From positions 8,553,151-8,617,150 of the forward strand of contig JANVCC010000076.1 of NCBI GenBank assembly GCA_025345505.1: a DNA stretch of 64,000 bases. The letters run 5' to 3'. Each line of letters opens with the position of its first letter. The stretch's first letter is position 1. The stretch is from Todiramphus chloris collaris. Lineage: Eukaryota; Chordata; Aves; Coraciiformes; Alcedinidae. Position numbers and translations under genes: made by a program. Below the pieces are notes generated by a model, which made no database searches, was not told the origin of the DNA, and worked only from the letters and a program-made list of their open reading frames with translations. Shown here piece after piece: positions 38,528 through 51,750 of the stretch.

Positions 38528-39345
38528 GAATCATAGAATCAAGGAGTGGTTTGGGTTGGAAGGGACCTTTCAAGGTCATCTAGTGCAATCCCCCTGCAGG
38601 GAGCAGGGACATCTGCAACTCGAGCAGGTTGCTCAGAGCCCTGGACAACATCACCAGCATTGGTTCCAGGGATGGAACATTGACCACCTCTCTGGGCAAC
38701 CTGGGCCAGGGTCTCACCATCCTCAATGTCAAAAATTTCTTCCTTCTCTCTAGTATAAATCTCCCTCTTTTAGTTTGAAGCCACCACCCCTTGTCCTGTC
38801 ACAGCAGGCCCTGATTAAAGTGTGTCCCCATCCTTCTGACAGGCCACTAAGCACTGAAAGGGCACAAGAAAGTCTCCCCAGAGCCTTCCTCTTCTCCAGG
38901 CTGAACCACCCCAGCTCTCTCAGCCTGGCCTCCCAGCAGAGGGGTTCCATCCCTCCCATCATGGCTGTGGCCTCCTCTGGCCCCGCTCCAACAGGTCCCT
39001 GTCTCTCCTGTGCTGAGGACTCCAGAGCTGGACCCAGCACTGCAGGGGGGTCTCCCCAGAGCGGAGCAGAGGGGCAGGATCCCCTCCCTGACCTGCTGCC
39101 CACGCTGCTGGGGATACAGCCCAGGGTGTCATGGGCTTCTGAGCTGCGAGTGAGCAGTGCCAGCTCTTCACCCCCCAAAACCCCAAGTCCTTCTTCACAG
39201 GGCTGCTCTCTATCCATTCATCCCCAGTCTGTGCTGACGTTGGGGGTTGCCCAACCCAGGTGCCGGACCTTGCAGCTGGTCTTGTTGAACATCTTGAAGT
39301 TTGCACAGGGTTTTTTGGTTTTAATGAATCTTCCAATTTGAAAAC
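38528..39345 (-). mobile_element. CR1 LINE, about 0.8 kb, antisense
   Basis: This long antisense CR1 starts at 'GAATCATAGAATCAAGGAGT'. It contains 'GGAAGGGACCTTTCAAGGTC', 'CTCTCAGCCTGGCCTCCCAG', 'GACCTGCTGCCCACGCTGCT' and 'CAGGTGCCGGACCTTGCAG', so it reaches well into ORF2. Stops and frameshifts break the coding potential. Confidence 0.92.
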
Positions 39346-42300
39346 ACTTTGCTGCAGATCCCTTGCTGTCATCACTTGCCTGCTCAGTCCTCTGCTCCCA
39401 ACCTGCCCCTGTGCTGCCCAGGCACCCTGAAGTGCTAAACTCTGAGCAGAGGGACTGAACTGCTCAGCTGTTTGGATACACACACAGGCTGCTTTTGGGA
39501 TGTTACTGAGCTGGTGTGACTCGACGATTTCATGGAAAAAGAAGCCTGGATAGACCTTGGGAAGAGCTCAGGCCAGCTGCACTTCGCTATCCCATTACGC
39601 TGACCTGCACTGCAGGTATTCTCTCTTCTCATCTGGGAGATAATGTTGTACCTCCTTTCTAGTGTGCCTCCATAAAAAGGTCATCTCCGAGCAGAGCTGT
39701 CGCCTCTCAGAGTCCTAAAGAAGGAGTCACTAGGCAGAATGAGTCACCGGTGCAATTTTCCATAGTTTAATCTAAACTTCTAGAGCCTGATTTCATTATT
39801 GTTGTTTACATCAAGTGGTTTCTTCCTGCGTGCTGAAATCAGCAGGATGACTTGAAGCACTTGGGTGGAAGATTTTATTTAAAAAACCCCAAACTTACAG
39901 GTTGTTTTAGGTCAGGATTCAGTTAGGGAAGCAAAGTGCAGGAAGAAGTTCTGGGCAGGTAAATAGAGCCGGTGGTGAAAGATGCTCGTGAAAGATGCTA
40001 CCCTTCCTCTGTCTGTGTACTTTTGTGTTACTTAAGTGATTGAGAGGTTTAGTAGCTTTGGTGAGCTCCAAGGTGGAGCAGATGGGCTGGTGTGGAGCAG
40101 GTTGGAGAGGTGGGATTCAGGGGGAAACTAAGAAATTCTGTGCTTCTTGTGGAACCATGCAAGTTTTGGGAGAGTGAAGTGTTGGATGCACTGCTGTTCT
40201 TTACATTTTTCCTTTCCCCATAAATCCTTGCTCAAGAAAAGAAATAACTTCTCCAGATCATCAGAGCTTAGGGCTCCAGAAATTACTTAGGTCTTTGAAA
40301 TTACCCAAGGACCTGATGTCCGTTCCTCACACGTCATGAAACAGATCTCTGATGTTTCCCAGAATCACAAACCATTCCTTTCCCCCTCCCTGTCCCTTCT
40401 GCTGAAACAAACCCAGTCCCTCTGCAGGGTTTCTTAGTATCTTGGCCAGTCTAACTTGAAAAATGTTCTTGTACTGGAGCTTTCAAACCTACTCTATTAC
40501 AAGATTTTTCTTTAGTCACGTCTCTTTTTTTCCGTTCTAGTTGAGTCCTTTTCACATGCATTAAAAATAAAACAACAAAAAAACTTCTGCTTATTTTTGC
40601 CATATTTGCAGACTTACTAACAAATCTCTCATCTCTCAGCCAAGGGGCAGAGACAGCTCAGTCCTCTCTCTCCTGTTTGTTTTTCCCCTCTGAATTCCCA
40701 CTTTGACGGTATCTTACTGCTAATGTGCTACCCATAAGTGAGTGAGAGCATGCCCAAGAACATCACCCACAGATCTTAACTGCAAGGATTGTCCCTTCTC
40801 TCCTTCAAGATGTGACATCTTTTCTTGGATCCTCTCAAAAAGCTCTTTTGCAGAAGAGCACCCCTTCCCCCACTACCACAGCTTTGATTTTCTCAGGCTT
40901 GGCTGAGGAAGGCTTTGACCCTGCCAGATCTAGGGCAAGATACCCCTGGGGACAGCAAAGTGGGTCCCAGGTCCCCACTGCACTCACGTCAGGGTACTGG
41001 CGAGTCAGGTTGGCTACCGTGCTCTCTGCTGTGAGCTTTGTCCTACTTCCTTTCCTTCCTTTATCCCTTTTTCTTTGCTCCTTTTCTCAAGGAAAAAGCA
41101 GTTCAGCCCCTTTTTCTCAAGTTGGTAACTTTTTTTTTGTAAATTCAGTTCAATCTTCCCACGCTGAAGAGATTTTATTTTTTTTTTTCCTATGCTGGCT
41201 GTGATATCACTTTGTATGGAGACTTTTCTTTTCCTGTAACCCCTGAAAGTGTGGCTGAAAACTGTAGCACATACTCAAATATTTTGAGAAAGCATATATC
41301 AACAAAAAAAGCTACTCTTAACAAGTGATTACCGGAGGCTTCAACGTTCTCATTTTCCAAGCAATTAGATAATAGAGTAGGTCAAAGAATAGGCCTGCCC
41401 CACTTTTTCGTTTTCCACTTCCTCATGTCCTATTTCTGTAGCTTTTAATCTTCCTAATAGCTAATCCTTTGGGAGTAAGGATGAATCCCTTGAAACTAGT
41501 GTATTGGGAAGAGTAGCTTTTCCCTTTGCAGGCATTAGCTATACCCAATTGCATAATCTGTATGTGAATATTCTCTCTGGCAGACTATGTAACCTATAGG
41601 ACCTCTCAGATTGTTATAAATATACAGTAAATGTATAAATAGACTGTAAATATGTGGCAGCCAGAGGTGTTGGGGAATTTTGCTCCCGTTTTCATGGGTG
41701 GGCTAGGTCACAAGACATATTCTGATCTGGAATTTCAGGTAGTAGAAGTTAGTGAGTTCAAAGCCTGTGTTTCAGATCTAATGAGTCCTGGGTTTTATGC
41801 TGAGGCACATGGTGGATGAGTAAGAACTGCCCTTGTGCATCATCCCATCTACTTGAAAGCACTGGTTGATATTTTCTGTGAGGCAGTAGCAACACATAGG
41901 TGAAATACAGGGCGGAGGAGAAGGGAAGGAGAACAGAAGTTGTACAGGATATGTCATGAAGAATAGACTAGAAAAGGGAAAACATTTCCACCCTGGTTTA
42001 GCACCAAGCAAAAGAGGGATGACAAGGGGGATGAGTGCACCCAGACAAGCTTCCCAGGTCTTGGGGTGGTGCCCGGGGCTTTGGCAGGTCCTCTGGGGAC
42101 AGCAGTTGTCACCATTTCCTCTTTGGCTCCCTCTGGTCTCACAGCTGGAAAAGTCTCACGGGCTCCTTGAGTTCCACCTGCTCTCTGTTTATACTGCGAT
42201 ACGCATCGACACGCAGAGCCTCTGCGGAGCAAACGTCCCTTGGGACTCGGTGTTCTGCACTCCATACCACCTTCTGCCAGAAACTCTGCCAGCTCAGACC

Positions 42301-42455
42301 TCCCCTGAAAGTGGGAAAAAAAAAAAAAAAAAGCTCAGGTCAGGGGCTGTTCCCATAGGTTTGAAAAACATTTGTTCTCAGTGTCTGGTGGCCTTGGGGA
42401 TCTGACACAGAGCTGTGTAACTGCACATGGTGAGCATCACCTTCTACAATATTTA
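39346..42455. other. intergenic, no gene recognised
   Basis: Contains T-rich runs (for example around 41130 and 41175-41190) and an A17 run at 42316-42332. No gene recognised. Confidence 0.45.
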
Positions 42456-42459
42456 TCAG

Positions 42460-42528
42460 GCTATAGAAGCATTTTGGTTGGAAGAGACCTTTAAGATCAT
42501 CAAATACAACCATTAACCCAGCACATAG
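42460..42528 (-). mobile_element. CR1 LINE 3' end, antisense
   Basis: Short antisense tail with 'TTTTGGTTGGAAGAGACCTT' and 'TAAGATCATCAAATACAACC', followed by AACCCAGCAC. A second tiny piece (ATCATAGAATTGTTTTAG) follows at about 42531-42550. Confidence 0.85.
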
Positions 42529-42554
42529 AAATCATAGAATTGTTTTAGTTATAG

Positions 42555-43955
42555 AAAGATAAAAGTCTTAGGGGCAAAGTTGCCCTCACAGAGCAAGCAT
42601 GCCAGAGATGGGGCTGAACTTGTCGAGTTCAAATCCTCATCCAGGACTGTGTTTGGCTTCATTATTGCTCTGATGCAGGTATATCTGGAAGAGGGGGGCT
42701 TTGAGCAGGTCCTCCTTGCTTATTCTTCTTGAGATCAACACTTTCAGGTGCCTGTTCAAACTGTGACCTGAAATTCCAGGTCAGAGCGTGCCTCGCAACC
42801 CAGCCCACCCATGGAAATGGGAGTGAAATTCCAGACGCTTCTGGCTGCCAGAGCTGCCTGGATAGTTACTGAGTTCTCCCAGACAAGGCCATCTGAGAAA
42901 AAACCCAGCTCCGGATCTCTCCGCTCTGCACATTTTTTTTCCTCACAAAACAGTCAAACTTGATCAAAGCATAACCCAGTTTGACAAAGCATTTGGGAAC
43001 TTGAGCAGACCTGGCCTTTCCTGCAGTTTGTAATGAAGCCCCAGACCAGCGGCTCCTCGCCTGCTTCCAGGCTGAGTCTCACTCAGCTTCTGGGTTCAAA
43101 GCAGCCTACGCCAGTTGGGTTTAATTGCTATGGATGCTGTTCTCTGTGCAAAGTGGAAAAAAAGGCTCTCGATGGACAAATATGAGAGGGGTCTGAGATC
43201 TCCAGAAGGCAGAGAGTTTGGATGGGAGTCAGAGGTAATTTGCAGGGGGAATTCTGGTGGAGCTGGGTTTGCACAGGGGCCAAGCACATTCCTGGTGTGA
43301 TGCTCTTGACGTCAGCACCCTCTGCCTTGTTCAGTGTTGGATCCCTGTGTGTGTTTTCTCCCAAGCTCATACAGCCTGGCATCTGGTTTGTGCTTTTGTT
43401 ACTGCAGCTGTTTGCTGCTCTGGCTTCTTCAATAAATCCCTCAGTCTCTGGAAAACCCACCCGCAAGCCCCTCTCCAGAGCTCTGTGATTGCTCTGTTGA
43501 ACGCACGCTTCCCAGATTGGCTGCATCCCACCAGACGAATTCATCTGACTAATGATCCCCTTTGTTGGTGCTAGTTTGTCATGAATGCAGAAATTTGATC
43601 ATTACAATTTGGTCTATTCTTGAAGATTCCAAAGTCGCTGAATAACGAGGAATCGAAAAAGCCTTTTTGTTAATTCAATTTTAGCACTGAATAGCAGCAG
43701 CCCCTCTGATGGACCTGGCACGTGAAGGTGTCTCTCCTGAAAATGTGAGCCTGTAGCAGCAGAAATTCAGCTGCTTTGGAGAAGTCAGGTGGGAGGTTGC
43801 CCCATCATCCAGTGCTGAAGCAGGTACCACTTACTTTCCTCAGCAAAAATACTGGTGAATTCTTGGGAGATTTTTCCAGTGGGAAAGATGGAGGAAAACC
43901 ACTTGGCCCTAGAAAGGAAAACTGGATTTTCCTTGGTGGAAGTGTAACGTGTGAT
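42555..43955. other. intergenic, no gene recognised
   Basis: Nothing recognised. Confidence 0.45.
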
Positions 43956-43961
43956 ATTCGA

Positions 43962-44160
43962 GGGCAGCCTGTTCCTGGGCATCCTGGGCCAGGCCTTGAC
44001 AATCCTTGCAGGGAAGAAATTTTTCCTCATGTACAACTTACACCTCCCCTGGCACAACTTGAGGTTATTTCTTCTCATCCTATTGCTTGTTCCTTGGGAG
44101 AAGAGACCGAACCCCATGTCCCCATCACTTGTAGGAAATATCTGAAGCCTGGTCATAGGT
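43962..44160 (-). mobile_element. CR1 LINE internal 3' fragment, antisense
   Basis: Antisense signature 'GGGCATCCTGGGCCAGGCCT', 'CTCCCCTGGCACAACTTGAG' and 'TTGCTTGTTCCTTGGGAGAA', paralogous to the middle of the copy at 24763. The 3' terminus is missing. Confidence 0.88.
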
Positions 44161-47100
44161 GAATAAATATTCCCTGTGGATGAGAGGGAGGGAAAGGGAG
44201 AGGGAGCTAAGCCAACAGCTTGACTGAAGGCAAAAGGGAGACACAAGGAACCAGCTCTGCATTGACAATGTCTGGATTCTATCAATCAACCTTGTGTTTG
44301 TTTTTGCTTTTCTTAATGCCCCAGCTCTATGGAAATTAGTGTTTATTTATTCATATTTAAATAATGCATTCCTAGCTCTTGTGTTTGTAGCATGAATCTA
44401 GAAGTGGAGTGAGTCTAAGCTCACTAACATCCTGAAAAAGACACCAAATGTATTATTATTTCTCAAAAACTGGAGATTTAAGGCAACTCTCCTGGAAAAG
44501 GGTGAGTCAAGGGTGACTGGTTTTGAATGTTTGCTAAGTCAATATATAGATAATAAAATTTATGGCAGAAAACAGATGCTGGTTTTAATTCAAAATGGGG
44601 GGATCCGCAGACCACAGGGAATTACATATTTTTTTGTATATTAATAGCCACATTTTTCTTTTAACTGAGCAGATGATGGAGAAAAATCAATGCAAGCTGT
44701 GAATAAAATGTCTTTTCTTTCTCCTTCTTGCAAATTGTTCTGTAAATAACTACAACTGGTTTTGGAGCAGAGGCCAGGCCTTGAGCGTTCTTATCAGTGG
44801 ATCACCTGTCCTTTTTCCCCAGCATCACTTGGGAGCATCTGGCGTGTTCTCCACATAGGACAGGCACGTGGCTTGTACTTGGGTTTGGAAGGGAGACAGC
44901 AATGATCTCTCACTCTTCCCCAATGGTTTGAAGCACAGTGGAGCTCCTGGTGAGACAACACAGCTAAGAGGTGACTCCTGCTTTGGTGCAGGATGTCTTC
45001 CATGCGCCTTCTGCTTCTGTAGGCATGTAAGTGATAGATGACGCTGCCTTCTGGGTACCGGGCAACTACTGTCTCAAAGGTTGGTAATGCAGAGGAGATT
45101 TGGAGTGGTTTAAAAGTAGCTACCACTATGAAAGGAGCTGAATATTAGCTTAGACTTTGGTACTTTCCTTCTGTCTGCAGACAAAGAGGTTGGACTTGTG
45201 CTGACAAGGAGAGCTGGTCTGGAAATCTGGAATACTCCAGTTTCTCTCTTTTTGTGTACTTGAATTGAGTGAAGTGTGAGGAGTTTCATGGAAATACAGG
45301 GGATGAAATCCTATCCATCAGACTGAAGCAGCCTGGGCACAGGCAGAACCTGCTGCCTCTGCTTGCTAAAGTATTTCTTGCTTCCAATTGGGAAGAGGCA
45401 GGTTTCTTTGTGGGACAAACAGCCTGCTTCAGTCATGACCTCTGGGCCAGCAACAGACTTAATTGTTTTTCTGTGAAGCATTTGTCATTGCTAAATAACC
45501 GTCTTGAAATGCAACTAATTTCCTCATAGAAGTTACTGTCATTTTTGTCACTTCAGAACTGAAGCGGTTTCAGACTGAAAAGCAGAGGGAAGAGGGTGAT
45601 AATGCACACATTTTGGAGGGAGGGTTTGTGTGTGTCTTCCTTGAGAATGACTCTATTCAGTGGCAATGGATCCAGAATGGCAGAGGAGAAGAGGTTTAAT
45701 TAAAGCAAAGTGTTTGATGGGTGGGGAATTGTACAGTCAGATGTTAACAGGACAGACTGAAAGGCTGAGAAATTGGGCATGTGATGCGAAGGCTCTTCTT
45801 TTCAATCTTTGGTAGTAATGCAGGTGAGATCCTGCTTCCTCTCTCCCACCCACCATGGATTTTCAAAGGATGGAGGCTGCTACTCAGTCTTGGTTATAGG
45901 TCCCTGACTCAAGTTCAAGGCAAGCAACTTGCATCTTTAATACTGGTGATCTCCATTTCCTTTCCTCTGTCAGCTGGGGTGTGGGTAGTCCTGGACACGT
46001 TCCCATAGCCTGCATGGGGAGCTCTGGGTGGAAGCAGCCACTGCTCCATTTCTGTGGCCCAACTCCCATGGCACTGAAGCAGTTCCCTGGCTGAAGTCTT
46101 GCCAGGTGCATTGTAGTCTTAGAGACTGAAAAAAATATCTTTCATCTCTTGCAGTCACCTACCAGTTTCAAGTTTTGACTGCTGGCTGGGTGGCACAGGG
46201 AAGGTCTCCTTTGTCAGGTGAGAGTGATGTGCCCCTTCCAGCTGTATTCAGGACATAAGTACCCTGAGTCAGCTCACAGGCAGTACCCTAACCTGCTGCT
46301 TTTAAAAATTGCTTACAAAACCAGAGCAGATTCGTTTGCTCCCACCACGTATCATAGTTGGAAAATGACGCTGACACGTCAGCAGCAGAGGTTGGCTTTT
46401 GGCAGGCTTGAGAGACCCTTCAAAGGGTGCTGGACCTTGCCAGAGATGTATTAGCTTTGGAAAGAGTGTTCTTGGATCTTCCCTTGGGCTCTGGGATGGA
46501 GAGCAAGATCTAGATCTAGAAGTAGTTTCTTAAATGTTTTTAGAACCTTTTGTAAAGTTACGTGGAATGAATCACTGTTCAACGACAGCTCAGTAAACAT
46601 CATACAGTCAACGTGCCCTCGTGCAGTACAGTGTGAACAGAGATGGGGCTCTCAAGAGAGAAAGTTTGCCAAAAGCTGCAAAACAAGCTCTGTTCTTTTC
46701 CTGGATGCAATAAAACTTCCATCAGCCTCCGAGGAATCAGATTTTCCGACATTTCTAGCAATAGCTGTGATTTCTGAATGTTCTCTCCCACTTGATGATT
46801 GATAACCAGCAGCACATGCCGCTCTTTAAATACCTCTGGGAAGACACGTGACCCTCACCAAGGGCACGGGGGCACAAGGACACAGCCTCTGGTCAGGCAA
46901 AACCTTGCAAGGGGGGGTGTGATTCTCACACATGCTTTTCTGGGAGCTCCTTGATGCAATCCGAGTCTAAGGAACACACCTGGCAGAGCAAACGAACAGA
47001 AAAGAGAGCAATTCCACTGCCTTTTTGCCAGATTTATAACTGCAGCTGTGGTCAGGATCATAAGGCAAAACCTGAGTGTCCACCAGCCCTTTTCTATTTC

Positions 47101-49390
47101 TGCCTGCAAAGTTCACGGGTAAGAGAAAAATAGGAGTATCTTACTCCAACTGCATTTTGCTTCAGCTGTAAGGTATGGGCAAAAGTTTTTGTTTGCTTTA
47201 GGTGATGGGTATAGTTCATTTCTGGGCTATCCTACTTCTGATAAATGATGCTGCTGTCCTTGCAGGCCACTGACCTCGGAGAAAACAGCCAGCATCTCTG
47301 GTTGATACTTCTCTGCACACATTCTTTTTGACCTGCAAAGTCACTGCGTAGCTCTGTGCCTCTCTTGCTTAGATTGAAGCAAGGGCAAGCTGTCTAACTG
47401 CGTTGGAAAGTTACCATCGTAAACACGTGTGAGGCATTTGTTTGTTCTACAGTAGAAAACAAGAATGGGATGACCAACAGCTGTATTTTTAAGACTAATT
47501 TAAGAGTGATGGGAGTTTTGTAGCCTCAGACGTGAGGCTACCAGTAAACATTAGCATTGGTTGTTATTCTCAGGCCTGGCAGAGAAGAAAAGAAGGTTGG
47601 GATGAGGACAATGATCTGCTCTAAGTGTAGTAAGGCTGGAGCAGAATAGCTGTGGGGCTCCGGCACATTGGGATTGAGGGAAGGTTGAGGACACTCACAG
47701 CAGTGGGTGCTGCAGGCCAGTGTTACAAGTCTGCAGGAAAATCTGCTTTATGGACATGGTTTCCCACTGTATATAAACACCTAATTTCTCTTGTAATTGC
47801 AAAAAAACTATACCGACACACCTCATCCCATCTGGAAAAGCCTCATTGTGAACGGACCAGTCCTGCTTGGTCTTTAGTCATGCTCCAGGGAACAAGATCC
47901 TAATTTGAGCTCATGTAGTTGTTTCAGAAACTACTATTATACATGAAAATATGGCAGAATTGTCATGCGCAGTGTTACATAGACATTTAATCCTGACTGG
48001 TTTCTGTAGCAGACCAAGCAAGGAGGTCTTCTGTCCACCCTTAGCATCAGATAAGGGCCAGTTATCCTGCTCTTTTCCTTGCCTTTGGCTTTTCTCTTTT
48101 AAGTAGAATGGAGACAGATCCTGGATACATTTTACCTAAAATGAGAGAGACAAAAAAAATTTATGGCAACAAAATTTGGGCACAGCCCAACCAGCCACAG
48201 AGAGGGTAACAGTTTGATACCTGGCTTTGTTGTGTCATTACTTGGGGAATTTTATTTATTGACTTCAGTGATTCAATTTTGGTGTTAGCAATGTTGATAT
48301 GAGCGTGTCCTGGTTGCAAGATAGCAACACAGATATTCCTGCAGGTTGCTGATGTGGTCCCGAGCTTATTATGTGTTGATTTAATATCCTTTTCAGGATT
48401 AAGGGTAATACCGTCCAAAGACATAACTTGCCATGATACAACCAGTAGTCCTATCTTACCAAGCTGAGGTTTTTTTTTGATATGCAGATGTGAGTTTGGA
48501 GGCTGCAAAAGGGGCTGAGGAGGTCTTGGCTCAGTGTCTGTGGGTTCTGAAATGACCTATGTTGTTTTCTGGAAGCGGAGAGGGAGAAAATGCTTGCACG
48601 TCTCCTTGCAAAGAACTCACAGTACGGACTAGAGCCAGACCACGAAGTAGCAGTGGCCAAAAAAGAAAGAAACCAGACAAATAAAAATGCATGACTGGTT
48701 AATATAAACAGCGTGTCAAGAGGGAAGCAACTCTGAGTGTTCATCTTCCAGCTAGAGCCCCCTCTTCTTTTCCTGTACTTCTTAAACACAATTTTTCCCT
48801 GCAGTCCTCTTTCAGTATCAGTGACTATGAAGAAGCTGCAAACAGAGGTCACTTCATCAGCTGCCACCCTGTGTGTCCTTCACAGTGAAGCCTCTCAGGG
48901 TCTCTCTGTTTGGAAAGGGAAGGTTTCCAACCCACCCTGCAAGGAAATTCAATGTACAAGTGAATCTGGAAGCTATGAGATGCACAGGATGTGAAGCACT
49001 GCTAGAACTTTACCTATAGCATGATAAGTGTCAGTGTCATATGGCAAGTTAAACTTATTTGCCCCACTAGACACATTAGTTTGATTTCTTGCCCAGAGCA
49101 TCAGCCACTGTTATGTCACCCTGAAGAAGAAAACACAGACCCTGTCACTCTCTAGCTGTGCTCGGCAGTTCAGCAGAAGTAGCCTGAAATTTGTCCCCAT
49201 TTCATCTGTAGCACGGACACTTATTCAGTCACAAATTTGCAGAGACTGTATTATGGGAGCTGAATCTATGATAATTTAGATATCTTTGAAGAGAATTGGT
49301 CTCTTTTTGGTTTAGGACTGTCCAGCCCTGAAATTGCAGAAGCAGGCTTGGCCATAGGAATCTGGATCCTTTCCCTCTCTTGAATCCCTC
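44161..49390. other. intergenic, no gene recognised
   Basis: More than 5 kb with no recognised repeat or gene. Several open frames of 60-140 codons exist on both strands but none resembles a known protein. Confidence 0.45.
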
Positions 49391-49396
49391 TACCAA

Positions 49397-49768
49397 ATGG
49401 GGTTGTTCCACCTGGAGAAAAGGAGGCTCAGGGGAGACCTTCTTGCTCTCAGCAACTCCTTGACAGGAGGTTGGAGCCAGGTGGGGTTGGTCTCTTCTCC
49501 CAGGGAACAGGACAAGAGGAAATGGTTTGAAGTTGTGCCAGGGGAGGTTGTGGTTGGAGATGAGGAACAGAGGTCTTCCCGGCAAGAGTTGTCAAGGCCT
49601 GTCCCAGGCTTCCCAGGGCAGTTGTGGAGTTGCCATCCCTGGAAGAGTTTCAAAGCCGTGGAGATGTGGTGCTGAGGGACATGGTTTAGAGGTGACCTGG
49701 CAGCGCTGGGCTAATGGTTGAATTTAATGATCTTAAAGGTCTCTGCCAAGCCCAACCATTCTACAGTT
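49397..49768 (+). mobile_element. CR1 LINE 3' fragment
   Basis: Sense CR1 with 'GTTCCACCTGGAGAAAAGGA', 'AGGAGGTTGGAGCCAGGTGG', 'GGTGCTGAGGGACATGGTTT' and a degraded end CCATTCTACAGTTCCG. It lies a few hundred bases upstream of the second CpG island. Confidence 0.92.
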
Positions 49769-49769
49769 C

Positions 49770-50145
49770 CGTGGCCTGCTTGGGCTGGAGTATGGAATCT
49801 GGGGCTGCAGCACCCTCTGCAGGGACCTTCCTCCTCGCACTGCCCAGCCGGCGAGCTGCCTGCCTGGGCAAGGAGGCCTGCCAGGAACATCTCCAGCCCA
49901 CTGCGCCTCCTCCCACCAAGCGGGAGCGAAAAGGGCAGGCAGGTTCTGCTTTGCGAAGCTGCAGCTTGGGCTGTGCCAAGCGGTGGCAGCTGATAAAGAC
50001 CTTCTCCGCTGGGAGGGAGCACGATAACCTCCCCAATTTTAAGCCTTTTTGAAAACTATTATTATGAAATACCTAAATTTATGACTTAGATACTTATGAA
50101 GTGCAATGTATAGAAGCGAAACTTCACAATAATAAGTGATGCAGC
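49770..50145. other. intergenic, flank of CpG island
   Basis: Transition into the GC-rich promoter region. No gene recognised. Confidence 0.4.
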
Positions 50146-50149
50146 ATCA

Positions 50150-51750
50150 CAGGCACCCGGCACAGACCCGCCGGCACAGATTCCCCCCCGCTCGGCGGGG
50201 ACGGTGCCAGCGGCTCCGGCCCGGGGAGGGGCCTTGCCCCCGCCTGCGCCGCTCCGGGGGCTCCAGCCTGGCCCTGGCCCGGAGCCCGGGCTGCGGTGGG
50301 GGGGTGTGTGACGGGCGAGGCCGTGCCGAGCCGTGCCTGGCAGCGCCGGGCGGGGGCGGCGCGTCTCTGGTGTGGCCCGGCACGGCGTGGTACGGTGCGG
50401 TACGATGCTGCCGACCGGGGCGGGCGGAGGAGGGATTCCCGGCGCCGTGAGCGCCTGGCACGGGCTAAAGTTATCCCGGAATAAGGCCGCACGCATGTGC
50501 GTCACCCCGGATGTGAACATGCCGGCCGGCTACCCGCTAGCTCGCTCCGCCCGGCTCCAGCGGACGGGCTGAACTGAGCCGAGCCGGGCCGGGCCGGGCC
50601 GACCCGTGCTAGCGGCCGTGCGGCCCGTTAGAGGAGGCGGGGAGAGGGGCGGAGGGAGGAGGCAGAGCCGTCCGGGCGCCCTCCAGGGCCAAGGTGCGAG
50701 AGCCTCCCCCCGGCGGGGGGCTCGGCCCCCCGGGCCGGGGCGCGCCGGGGCCCGCACCCGGAGCCGGGGCAAGTGCGCGGGGCCGGGGCCCCCGGCGCNN
50801 NNNNNNNNNNNNNNNNNNNNNNNNNNNNNNNNNNNNNNNNNNNNNNNNNNNNNNNNNNNNNNNNNNNNNNNNNNNNNNNNNNNNNNNNNNNNNNNNNNNN
50901 NNNNNNNNNNNNNNNNNNNNNNNNNNNNNNNNNNNNNNNNNNNNNNNNNNNNNNNNNNNNNNNNNNNNNNNNNNNNNNNNNNNNNNNNNNNNNNNNNNNN
51001 NNNNNNNNNNNNNNNNNNNNNNNNNNNNNNNNNNNNNNNNNNNNNNNNNNNNNNNNNNNNNNNNNNNNNNNNNNNNNNNNNNNNNNNNNNNNNNNNNNNN
51101 NNNNNNNNNNNNNNNNNNNNNNNNNNNNNNNNNNNNNNNNNNNNNNNNNNNNNNNNNNNNNNNNNNNNNNNNNNNNNNNNNNNNNNNNNNNNNNNNNNCG
51201 GGGCCCCCGGCGCAGCCCGCCCCGGGCGCCCCCGGGGGGCCACCGCCGCCGACTCCCCCTCCCCGGCTCCCCCGGTCCCCCTCGACGGGGCTGGGCAGCG
51301 CGGCGGGCGAACCCCCGTCCCGCCGGTAACCGGCCCCGGGCCGCCCCCGTACCCCGCGGGCGGGCCTCCGGAGCGATGGATTTTCGGGGGAAGAAGTACG
51401 AGCGCGGGAGTAACTGGTCGGACCCCGAGGTGGTGGAGCTGCTGCAGCTGTGGGCCGACGAGTCGGTGCAGCTGGAGCTGGAGAGCTGCTTGCGGAACCA
51501 GCACGTTTTCAACCGCATTGCCGAGGTGCTGCGGGAGAAGGGCATCCACCGGACGGGCGACCAGTGCCGGGAGAAGATCAAGAAGATGAAGCTGGAGTAT
51601 CGGCGGATCAAGGACAACAGCAAGGCCCCGCGGGGTGGTCGGACGTGGAAGTTCTACGAGGTGATGGACCGGGTGCTGACCAGCCGGCCACCAGCCCTGG
51701 CCTACGGCTCGCTGAACGGCACCATGATGGCTCAGCAGGTGCTGCAGGGC
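50150..51750. promoter_or_regulatory. CpG island over the 5' end of the SANT/ACCS-family gene
   Basis: Extremely GC- and CpG-rich sequence surrounds the first coding exon and the assembly gap. No TATA box is visible near the start, so a dispersed CpG-island promoter is likely. A short patch at 50383-50408 repeats, in inverse orientation, the GTACCG-type motif of the C11orf96 leader. Limits are estimated by eye. Confidence 0.8.
50799..51198. other. assembly gap (400 N) with matching ends
   Basis: Exactly 400 unresolved bases. The 15 bases before the gap and the 15 bases after it are identical (CGGGGCCCCCGGCGC). This suggests that the flanking contigs overlap and the gap may be artificial, or that it hides a GC-rich repeat. 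Confidence 0.97.

Noticed and set aside
44794..45126. Antisense open frame of 110 codons
   Set aside because: No recognisable domain, no exon-like boundaries and no neighbouring coding blocks on that strand.
50086..50520. Antisense proline/arginine-rich open frames in the second CpG island
   Set aside because: Low-complexity composition typical of GC-rich DNA, with several frames open simultaneously.
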